Assembly: GCA_030633795.1 (NCBI GenBank)
Contig: DAOWCB010000123.1
Span: forward strand, 1 to 5,430
Direction of reading: 5' to 3'
DNA: 5,430 nucleotides
Source of the DNA: Candidatus Aminicenantota bacterium
GTDB taxonomy: Bacteria; Acidobacteriota; Aminicenantia; Aminicenantales; Aminicenantaceae
Within the stretch, counting starts at the first letter, position 1. Each line of letters begins with the position of its first letter. Of this stretch, positions 1 to 4,995 are shown in pieces. The notes beneath the pieces are model-generated. The model did not search any database and was not told where the DNA came from. It saw only the letters and a list, made by a program, of their open reading frames with translations. A program made the position numbers and the translations under genes.

Positions 1-1
1 A

Positions 2-1195
2 GGCACATACTATAAAACGTACAGCGAGGGGATAGACAATGACGGGGATGAGAAGATCAACGAAGACAGTTTCCGGATGAGATTCCTTTCCAACAGAAAC
101 TATCCCGGCAACTGGAGACCGGCAACTGTGCAGGGTGGGGCAGGACGGTTTCCGATGGAGGAGCGTACGACAAGGGCAGAAGTGGACTTTGCTGTCACCC
201 ATCCCAATATCGCCATCTATGTGCAGCATCACTGCTGCGGAAGGGTGATTTTGCGTCCGCCCACCACTGGACTGGATAAGGATTTTAAGAATCAGAGAGA
301 TTTGCAATTGTACAAGGTCATCAGTGCACGATGCCTTGAGCATTCCGGATGGGAGTTGGCTACTTCAGTGTATGACTGGAACTGGCCACGCGGCACACCC
401 AACAGGAAATCGACGCAGATTTACCGGGATAAAGAAGGCAAAATAAAAAATGCCCCGAGAGGGATGTATCCGGAGGAAGATGAGGCGCAATCATTTTATG
501 ATTTTGCAGGATCCTTAGATGGGTGTGAATGTGAGAGCGGTTATTTTGCTTGGGGAAGTTCGCTGGAGACCATGTACGATCTCTTCGGCATTTTTTCGAT
601 GGGGGATGAACACTGGGCCAGCCCGGATTACGACAAAGACGGTGAGGTTACAGAAAAAGAAAGGCTAAAATGGAATGATGAAGAACTGGATGGAAAATTG
701 TTCATCGATTGGCATAAATTCGATCATCCAACGTTAGGGGAGGTTGAAATCGGGGGGTGGAAGCGGAGAAAAACCAGCCCTCCTGAAGGCGAGTTGATTC
801 AGAAAGAGTGTGAAATGGGAAATGCTTATGTGATTTATCTTGCGGGTCAGGCTGCGAAGATAAAGATCGCTGAACCGGAAATTATTGATAAGGAAGAGGG
901 CATCTATCAGGTAGACATCAAGGTAGGAAACAAGGGTTTCCTGCCTACCGCTACCCAACAGGCTGTTGAAGTGAATATGGCAGAGCCGGTACTTTTAGAA
1001 GTCGAGCCAAACGAAAATGTCGAGATTCTCCTTGGAGAGAAAAAGGTCAAGCTGGGACAGATCGATGGACATTCCGAAAGCGAGAAGACGACCTATCTCG
1101 TCCGTGTGAAGGATCCTTCTCAGCAAGCTGTTTTAAAGGTGCATGCAAAATCACAAAAGGCAGGCAAAGACTCAAAGGAAATTGTTATCAAATAG
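2..1195 (+). CDS. Zinc carboxypeptidase-like protein (peptidase M14 family), C-terminal part; 5' end outside window
   Basis: The reading frame is open from base 2, so the Met codon at 77 is internal and the gene starts upstream of the window; 397 residues are visible. In M14 enzymes a zinc ion held by HxxE and a later His cleaves C-terminal residues from peptides. The HxxE part lies upstream. Seen here: an SNRNYPGNW stretch (bases ~89-115) matching the substrate-binding Asn-Arg of the DLNRNFP motif; HHCCGRVILRPP (227-262), whose second His (230-232) aligns with the third zinc ligand; and GDEHW (602-616), whose Glu (608-610) is the likely catalytic base. Two Asp-rich loops, DNDGDEKINEDS (35-70) and DYDKDGEVTEKE (626-661), look like calcium-binding EF-hand/dockerin loops. 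From about base 840 the sequence is beta-rich and resembles an Ig-like C-terminal domain. The protein is probably exported, but any signal peptide is out of view. Family call is firm; substrate is unknown. Confidence 0.85.
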   Translation, partial: GTYYKTYSEGIDNDGDEKINEDSFRMRFLSNRNYPGNWRPATVQGGAGRFPMEERTTRAEVDFAVTHPNIAIYVQHHCCGRVILRPPTTGLDKDFKNQRDLQLYKVISARCLEHSGWELATSVYDWNWPRGTPNRKSTQIYRDKEGKIKNAPRGMYPEEDEAQSFYDFAGSLDGCECESGYFAWGSSLETMYDLFGIFSMGDEHWASPDYDKDGEVTEKERLKWNDEELDGKLFIDWHKFDHPTLGEVEIGGWKRRKTSPPEGELIQKECEMGNAYVIYLAGQAAKIKIAEPEIIDKEEGIYQVDIKVGNKGFLPTATQQAVEVNMAEPVLLEVEPNENVEILLGEKKVKLGQIDGHSESEKTTYLVRVKDPSQQAVLKVHAKSQKAGKDSKEIVIK

Positions 1196-1207
1196 ATAAG
1201 AAAAATA

Positions 1208-1226
1208 GAACCGATAAAGGTTTTTT
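1208..1226. terminator. Weak, possibly bidirectional intrinsic terminator
   Basis: AACC (1209-1212) pairs with GGTT (1219-1222) around a GATAAA loop and runs into six T (1221-1226) on the plus strand. On the minus strand the same stem is followed by CTATTTTTC. It lies 13 nt after the peptidase stop and about 30 nt after the end of the minus-strand small gene, which is where a shared convergent terminator would sit. The stem is only 4 bp plus a possible G-T pair, so the call is tentative. Confidence 0.4.
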
Positions 1227-1256
1227 GAAGAAGGCGTGAACGGGGATAATTAGGTT

Positions 1257-1415
1257 CTAGAGGCCGGGTGTAAAAGACATTTTCCTCACATACTCATTAA
1301 TTTTCCTTATATCATCCTCGAGAGAAACAACTCGCTTTCTTAAAAGATCGATGTCTTCCTTTAAATCCACAACTTCTTGCTCTAGATTTTTAGGTTTTTC
1401 CTCTTCATCAGACAT
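1257..1415 (-). CDS. Small coiled-coil protein, 52 residues, unknown function
   Basis: Reading the minus strand from the ATG at 1415 gives 52 residues ending in TAG at 1259-1257. I do not recognise the family. It starts acidic (MSDEEEKPKN). From Leu11 to Met46 it shows an unbroken heptad pattern with hydrophobic residues at 11, 15, 18, 22, 25, 29, 32, 36, 39, 43 and 46, alternating steps of 4 and 3. The other positions are almost all Glu, Asp, Lys or Arg. This predicts a parallel dimeric or trimeric coiled coil. There is no membrane segment, signal peptide or cysteine. A strong Shine-Dalgarno (GGGAGGA, 1430-1424, 8 nt spacing) and a sigma70-like promoter upstream support expression. It is divergent from the pilin operon and convergent with the peptidase. 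It could be an oligomerisation or adaptor protein, or a small regulator, but no function can be assigned. Confidence 0.72.
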   Translation of the reverse strand: MSDEEEKPKNLEQEVVDLKEDIDLLRKRVVSLEDDIRKINEYVRKMSFTPGL

Positions 1416-1423
1416 TTCTCTCT

Positions 1424-1430
1424 TCCTCCC
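1424..1430 (-). promoter_or_regulatory. Ribosome binding site of the small coiled-coil gene
   Basis: The minus strand reads GGGAGGA, a near-perfect Shine-Dalgarno core, 8 nt before the ATG at 1415. This is one of the best ribosome binding sites in the window and is a main reason for calling so short a gene. Confidence 0.7.
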
Positions 1431-1461
1431 TTATTTTTTGTGAATAATCCAAGTCTACTTA

Positions 1462-1490
1462 ATTTTGTCAGGCGATTTATGGATTGTCAA
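1462..1490 (-). promoter_or_regulatory. Sigma70-like promoter for the small coiled-coil gene
   Basis: On the minus strand TTGACA (1490-1485) is followed after exactly 17 nt by CAAAAT (1467-1462). The -35 is a perfect match and the -10 matches four of six consensus positions. Initiation would fall near 1455, giving a leader of about 40 nt before the ATG at 1415. The -35 lies inside the left arm of the 12-bp inverted repeat, so a protein bound there could control this promoter. Confidence 0.5.
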
Positions 1491-1544
1491 CTTTTGTTAG
1501 CAGGAAAGCCCAGATTATATTTGAACTTTCTCCAAAAGTTGACA
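1485..1544. repeat. Perfect 12-bp inverted repeat with 36-nt spacer
   Basis: TGTCAACTTTTG (1485-1496) is the exact reverse complement of CAAAAGTTGACA (1533-1544). Pairing does not continue outward (T1484/C1545) or inward (T1497/C1532). Each arm carries a TTGACA facing outward; the left one serves as the -35 of the minus-strand promoter. The repeat lies about 50 to 110 nt upstream of the -24 element of the pilin promoter, a usual distance for an enhancer-binding protein site. Alternatively the 60-nt unit, beginning TGT and ending ACA, could be the remnant of a small mobile element, but no flanking target duplication is visible. Confidence 0.75.
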
Positions 1545-1594
1545 CCTCCGGGGATTTTCGATTTTTTCCCTTGAGAAAAAACCAAGACTTGAGA

Positions 1595-1610
1595 TGGCAC
1601 AACAACTGCA
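1595..1610 (+). promoter_or_regulatory. Sigma54 (RpoN) -24/-12 promoter of the minor pilin operon
   Basis: TGGCAC (1595-1600), 5 nt, CTGCA (1606-1610) matches the consensus TGGCAC-N5-TTGCW at every position but one. The invariant GG (1596-1597) and GC (1608-1609) are separated by the required 10 nt. Transcription would start near 1621, leaving about 14 nt before the pilin ATG at 1635. Such promoters need an activator of the NtrC/PilR class bound upstream. Pilin genes are a known sigma54 target in other bacteria through PilS/PilR; that this applies here is inference. Confidence 0.7.
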
Positions 1611-1634
1611 ATCTTTTTTGTTTGCGAGAAAAGA

Positions 1635-2024
1635 ATGAAAAAGAAAAGTAAGCGAGGATTCACACTTTTGGAACTTCTAATTTCGTTTGCGATCGTTACG
1701 ATTCTTCTTTTGGGAGCCGCTCAACTCACTCTCCATTCCTTGTATGTCAAAAGGACAAGCGATTGCAGTCTTGAATCTGCTGAGTTGGCATCTGACAAAC
1801 TGGAGTATTTGAAATCCCTCCCTTTTGAAAGTCAAGAACTTGAAGAAAGTTCCAATGTGGAGAGGATCAGAAGCCAAAAAAGAAACGATATATTCCATCG
1901 AGAATGGACGGTGTTCGATGTCACTTCGAAAATGAAAAAAATCGAGATGGCTTGCTATTCGGAGAGTTGTGTCCATAGGATAGCTCGGATCGTTCTTTTT
2001 TATTCCAAGGAGTTGGGATTCTAA
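1635..2024 (+). CDS. Minor pilin / pseudopilin, PilV or GspI-like
   Basis: A 129-residue type IV pilin-like protein. The leader MKKKSKRG ends in Gly8, the prepilin peptidase cleavage point. The mature N-terminus FTLLE has Phe at +1 and Glu at +5 (residue 13), followed by a hydrophobic helix to about residue 36 that anchors the protein in the inner membrane and later packs in the fibre. The segment with AELASDKLEYLKSLPFE is like the helix region of PilV/GspI proteins, and the end IVLFYSKELGF resembles the last strand of that group. Cys44, Cys107 and Cys112 could form a disulfide. The soluble domain is small. The ribosome site is weak (GAGAAAAG, 1626-1633). It is first in the four-gene operon, just after the sigma54 promoter, and its stop is separated from the next ATG by one base. 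Whether it serves a type IV pilus or a type II secretion-like system cannot be told. Confidence 0.85.
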   Translation: MKKKSKRGFTLLELLISFAIVTILLLGAAQLTLHSLYVKRTSDCSLESAELASDKLEYLKSLPFESQELEESSNVERIRSQKRNDIFHREWTVFDVTSKMKKIEMACYSESCVHRIARIVLFYSKELGF

Positions 2025-2025
2025 G

Positions 2026-2751
2026 ATGAAAACGGTTCAAAGAGGTTTTTCTTTGTTGGAAGGATTGATCAGTCTGTTTTTGTTCCTTTTGATTGTGCTT
2101 TTCAGTCTCGATTGTTTCCTATGTTTAAAAAAACATTTTGTAGAACTTAAAGAATCGGAAACATCCAATACGGCAGTTTATGCGGCTTTGGATAGGATAC
2201 GGAGAGATTTGTTTGATGCAGGGTTGGGCCTTGCAGACGCCATGGCGCTACAGGTTCTTGAGGGGATCCGCGATGAACAAGGGGCGTTGATTGTTTTGTG
2301 TAAGAATGAGGATTTAGCTATTGGAGATTCCTTGTATTCTGGACAGCAGAGGATACTGTGCTTAGATGCCAAAAAGATCAAAAAGGGACAACTTGTAGGC
2401 ATTATAAATCCTTATGGGGGTGAAGTGCATTCCGTGGTCTCGGTAGACCAAAATAGCTTTGTGGTCGATTTCCCGCTCGTGTCCGACTATTTGCTCGAGA
2501 ACACCAGTGTCGTTTTGCTGAGAAGGATTTCAATATTTTTAGATGATGCCAAAGGCGTGATTCGGAGAAAGGTCAATGCCAGTCCGGCTCAGCCTCTTCT
2601 GGAGGATGTGGCCTCGTTCGAATTTGAATATATCAGAAATGCCAACTTGGTTAGGTTGGACCTCGCCCTGAGGGTAGATGAGGAGAAGAAATATGAAACC
2701 ACTGTGTTTCCGAAAAATACTGCGATGGCCTCGATTTTTTGGGAAAAATGA
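2026..2751 (+). CDS. Minor pilin / pseudopilin, PilW or GspJ-like
   Basis: A 241-residue prepilin. Leader MKTVQRG ends in Gly7; the mature start FSLLE keeps Phe+1 and Glu+5 (residue 12), followed by a very hydrophobic helix to about residue 33. The stretch DRIRRDLFDAGLGL (residues 56-69) matches the conserved R-x-DL-x-xAG signature of PilW-type proteins. The rest is mainly beta, ending in a segment (EFEYIRNANLVRLDLALRVD) like the last strands of the PilW domain. The start follows the previous stop by one base (TAAG-ATG), so translation is probably coupled; AAGGAG (2007-2012) lies rather far upstream at 13 nt. The 3' end overlaps the next gene by 59 nt. By family role it would be part of the initiating tip complex with the neighbouring minor pilins. 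Confidence 0.82.
   Translation: MKTVQRGFSLLEGLISLFLFLLIVLFSLDCFLCLKKHFVELKESETSNTAVYAALDRIRRDLFDAGLGLADAMALQVLEGIRDEQGALIVLCKNEDLAIGDSLYSGQQRILCLDAKKIKKGQLVGIINPYGGEVHSVVSVDQNSFVVDFPLVSDYLLENTSVVLLRRISIFLDDAKGVIRRKVNASPAQPLLEDVASFEFEYIRNANLVRLDLALRVDEEKKYETTVFPKNTAMASIFWEK
2681..2685 (+). promoter_or_regulatory. Ribosome binding site that fixes the PilX-like start at 2693
   Basis: AGGAG lies 7 nt before the ATG at 2693 and inside the end of the PilW-like coding region. The in-frame ATG at 2678, which would add five residues, has only a GAGGG-like stretch about 3 nt away, too close for good initiation. The 2693 start is therefore preferred. Confidence 0.65.
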
Positions 2752-4297
2752 AAAAGAACGCAAAGGAGCTTTTACGCTTATTTCTGTTTTTTTATTCGTC
2801 ATTTTTACGACGCTCGGACTCGGCATGCTGTATCTCACCCAGGTCTATGTCAAAATATCGGCATACAGAAAAAATACCATGTTGCTGGAATATGCTTCGG
2901 AAAATGGCATCAAACAGGGCTACGATCATCTCCATGATCTGCTGTTGCTTGCCGCAGCGCCCATTCTGCTTACAGATGACGAGGTGTCGCAATTTTTGGA
3001 TGATTCCCACGCACAGGGAAATGTAACTGTTCAAAGAGTACTCGGGAGTGGCCTGCCTATTGTCCAAGCGGATAGTTGGGAAAGACTCGCTTGGGAGAGT
3101 CTCACGGATTTTCAGTTGATCAATCTCCGCGAGGAAAAGGAATATTTTTATGTTGACTACTTGGGAAGGATCGCCTCCACCGGAAAACTGCAAGGTTTCA
3201 AACCCGCAAAAGCATCCTCTCTTGATTCTAGATTGGAACTTATTGCAGGGCATATTCCTTTGCCTGCCATAGCCTTTCTGTTGGATAAATCGATGACTTC
3301 AGAGCAAAAAAGGACTTTTTTGCAGGAAAACGATATCCATATGATCCCATCCGAGCAGGTCGATCTTCCCCCTCCAGTAGCTTTTTCTGATGGAGGACTT
3401 CTTCCTCAGCAAGCTGTGCAACAATTGGCCAAAGCGTTAAAAATAAAGATTTTTCATCCACAGGACCTTTCTGCTTCAAATCTCCGCTTGGCTCTTGGGC
3501 TTGAAGTGAATAATGAACCCGTGCCGGATGGAGTTTACCTGATCCAAGATGACCTTGGATTGGGAGGTGTGTTTGTGCAGGGGGATCTTGATGAAATGGT
3601 TCTGGCCATCCAAGGCAATTATCAGATCATTTTGTTTCAGCAAGGGCAAAACCTTTGGATACTTAGGTTTAGCCCGGAAGATGGCAAGACTATTTTCGTC
3701 AGTCCTGTCGGAATACAAACCTTTGATTTTGTTCCGTTCGGCATAATCATCGTCAACGGAAAGATCCTTTCCTTGGGTGGAGGTTATGAGGATGCAGATG
3801 GCAGAATTCTCATGTCCACACAGGAAGAAATTCCTTGTGTAAAGAAAGGTGTAAACTTGACGATAATATCTTCTGATGAGATTACTCTCTCCTCCCATTT
3901 AATCTATCAGGGAGTAATATGGAAAGAGGGAGTGCCTTATATCAAAGACTCCGATTCACAGTTGATCATTCATGCTGCAGGACATGATTTTTTGGATGGA
4001 GAGGAAAGGGCAGGCGAGATTATCATCGATGAAAATTCACCTGAGGATCTCAAAGTCCATGCTTCGATGACAGCATCCGGCAAAGGTGTTACCGTTCTTG
4101 GTGAGGATAAAAAGATTCAAATACTCGGCAGTCTTCAAACGTCGGAACTGACTCTCAATGAGAACGAAATCAGCGTTAAGTTTGATAATAGGTTTTTCCA
4201 CAAGAATGACGATTTTTTTCAGGATGCCCCCCTAACAAAACAACCGGTCTTGTATCTTTTCTGTTTTAAGATCACAGAATGGAGGGAAAATTTATGA
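2693..4297 (+). CDS. Large minor pilin-like protein, PilX/GspK-like, with beta-repeat C-terminal domain
   Basis: A 534-residue protein. A long basic leader of 25 residues ends in RKG; the mature start would be AFTLI, so Ile stands where pilins have Glu5. Loss of Glu5 is typical of GspK, the pseudopilin at the very tip of type II pseudopili. A hydrophobic helix runs to about residue 50 and is followed by the alpha segment AYRKNTMLLEYASENGIKQ (residues ~59-77), as in PilX-like proteins. From roughly residue 285 to 490 short beta strands recur (GGVFVQGDL, GIIIVNGKILSL, LTIISSDEITLSS, IQILGSLQTSELTLN), suggesting a parallel beta-helix-like passenger, and the NRF near residue 503 resembles the end of such domains. 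No clear SAM-like GspK domain is visible. The first 59 nt overlap the PilW-like gene, and the stop overlaps the next start as ATGA. Role inferred: tip-proximal, possibly surface-exposed subunit. An in-frame ATG at 2678 is the alternative start. Confidence 0.75.
   Translation: MKPLCFRKILRWPRFFGKNEKERKGAFTLISVFLFVIFTTLGLGMLYLTQVYVKISAYRKNTMLLEYASENGIKQGYDHLHDLLLLAAAPILLTDDEVSQFLDDSHAQGNVTVQRVLGSGLPIVQADSWERLAWESLTDFQLINLREEKEYFYVDYLGRIASTGKLQGFKPAKASSLDSRLELIAGHIPLPAIAFLLDKSMTSEQKRTFLQENDIHMIPSEQVDLPPPVAFSDGGLLPQQAVQQLAKALKIKIFHPQDLSASNLRLALGLEVNNEPVPDGVYLIQDDLGLGGVFVQGDLDEMVLAIQGNYQIILFQQGQNLWILRFSPEDGKTIFVSPVGIQTFDFVPFGIIIVNGKILSLGGGYEDADGRILMSTQEEIPCVKKGVNLTIISSDEITLSSHLIYQGVIWKEGVPYIKDSDSQLIIHAAGHDFLDGEERAGEIIIDENSPEDLKVHASMTASGKGVTVLGEDKKIQILGSLQTSELTLNENEISVKFDNRFFHKNDDFFQDAPLTKQPVLYLFCFKITEWRENL
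4281..4297 (+). promoter_or_regulatory. Ribosome binding site and ATGA stop-start overlap for the FimT-like gene
   Basis: GGAGG (4281-4285) lies 8 nt before ATG 4294. That ATG overlaps the TGA (4295-4297) of the PilX-like gene as ATGA, the classic arrangement for translational coupling. This favours 4294 over the in-frame ATG at 4279, which lies immediately upstream of the Shine-Dalgarno. Confidence 0.75.
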
Positions 4298-4716
4298 AAG
4301 GATTTACGCTCATAGAGATCTTGGTTTTTCTTTCCATCTTTGCCATTTTGTTGGGTTTAGCGTCCAGTTCGTTTCTGAATTCTTCAGATAAACACAGACT
4401 TCAAAAGGCCGTTTGGGAAGTTCATTCCAGGTTGAACTACGCCCGCTTCAAAGCCATTTTTGATGGTACAAAATCCCGGATTTTATTTAATCCGGCTGGT
4501 TACACAATCGAGAAATATAATCCAGAAACCGGAGATTGGAAAATGGAGATGGGAAATATCCTGGAGGGTGTTAACATCCAAGCCAACAACAGTCCTGTTT
4601 TCCATCCTCAGGGAACCGTTTCAAACCTGGCCTCTATAATGGTATCCAATACCTGGGGAAGCTACAAAATAACCCTTGCCATTTCTGGCAGAATAAGGAT
4701 CGCTAAGCTGGAGTGA
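4294..4716 (+). CDS. Minor pilin / pseudopilin, FimT or GspH-like
   Basis: A 140-residue prepilin. The three-residue leader MKG gives mature FTLIE with Phe+1 and Glu+5, then a hydrophobic helix to about residue 30. The helix continuation HRLQKAVWEVHSRLNYARFKAI (residues ~35-56) and the end of the protein, with a Gly-rich beta stretch closing in ISGRIRIAKLE, match the GspH/FimT layout, where the soluble domain ends in a G-R-x-R-like strand. It is the last gene of the operon. In many type IV pilus clusters FimT/FimU comes first and in type II operons GspH precedes GspI, so its last position here is a rearranged order. It would join the other three in an initiation or tip complex. The alternative start at 4279 adds MEGKF. 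Confidence 0.83.
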   Translation: MKGFTLIEILVFLSIFAILLGLASSSFLNSSDKHRLQKAVWEVHSRLNYARFKAIFDGTKSRILFNPAGYTIEKYNPETGDWKMEMGNILEGVNIQANNSPVFHPQGTVSNLASIMVSNTWGSYKITLAISGRIRIAKLE

Positions 4717-4740
4717 AAGAAAAAAATATTTTTTTTTACA
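4717..4740 (+). terminator. T-tract after the pilin operon, possible weak terminator
   Basis: Just after the FimT-like stop there is an A-rich stretch and then a run of nine T (4729-4737), including the AT-only palindrome AAAAAATATTTTTT (4721-4734). No GC stem precedes the T-run, so this is at best a poor intrinsic terminator. Termination may depend on the repeat elements further downstream or on Rho. Confidence 0.25.
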
Positions 4741-4793
4741 AAACCTATTGATTTTATAGAAATAAAACTGTATATTAATATTGTGTCTGTTTT

Positions 4794-4862
4794 GCTGGCT
4801 GGGCAGACTCCCTTCCAATAAATCCCTAACCCCCTTTTTGCTGATTCCCCCAAACAGCCAGC
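4794..4862. repeat. Intergenic element, copy 1 (69 nt, inverted ends)
   Basis: The unit begins GCTGGCTGGGCAG (4794-4806) and ends CCCCCAAACAGCCAGC (4847-4862). The outer 8 bases GCTGGCTG and CAGCCAGC are perfect reverse complements, and a two-base GG/CC pair can follow past an AAA bulge. The same two ends recur at 4917-4981 around a different core, with a 123-nt offset. It lies between converging genes and encodes nothing visible. On the minus strand it has G-runs of 5, 5, 3 and 3. Confidence 0.7.
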
Positions 4863-4916
4863 ATCTTTATTCCAACTTTTCCAAATGTCTGCGACTAATA
4901 TATATGGCCCCGCTAT

Positions 4917-4981
4917 GCTGGCTGGGCAGGGCTCCTGTCTCCTTTACCTTTCAAACCCGGCAAAATCCCCCAACAGCCAGC
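4917..4981. repeat. Intergenic element, copy 2 (65 nt, inverted ends)
   Basis: Same ends as copy 1: GCTGGCTGGGCAG (4917-4929) and CCCCCAACAGCCAGC (4967-4981), in the same orientation, separated from copy 1 by 54 nt. The core differs but has similar length and is again pyrimidine-rich on the plus strand. The right end lies 14 nt from the amidohydrolase stop, so the element would be in the 3' untranslated part of that transcript. It could be a palindromic REP-like unit, a structured RNA element or a terminator. Confidence 0.7.
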
Positions 4982-4995
4982 CCTCCCCCCCTTTC

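Noticed and set aside
77..79. ATG at 77 as the start of the peptidase gene
   Set aside because: The frame is open to the window edge and the upstream 25 codons encode a calcium-loop motif typical of this M14 group, so the Met is internal.
1494..1521. Sigma70-like promoter TTGTTA-N16-TATATT on the plus strand inside the inverted repeat
   Set aside because: A passable match, but the sigma54 site is much stronger and better placed for the pilin operon; it remains only a possible secondary promoter.
1539..1567. Sigma70 promoter using the TTGACA of the right repeat arm on the plus strand
   Set aside because: At 17 nt spacing the -10 position reads TTTTTT, a poor match, so the perfect -35 is probably just part of the repeat arm.
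2678..2680. ATG at 2678 as the PilX-like start
   Set aside because: Its nearest purine-rich stretch is only about 3 nt away, whereas ATG 2693 has AGGAG at 7 nt spacing.
2792..3898. Minus-strand open frames antisense to the PilX-like gene
   Set aside because: They are shadows of the long plus-strand coding region, with no recognisable domain and no clear ribosome sites.
4279..4281. ATG at 4279 as the FimT-like start
   Set aside because: ATG 4294 has GGAGG at 8 nt, forms ATGA with the previous stop and gives a canonical MKG leader.
4794..4981. Two-repeat CRISPR-like array
   Set aside because: Only two units are present, the shared parts are the ends of each unit rather than a single constant repeat, and no cas genes are visible.
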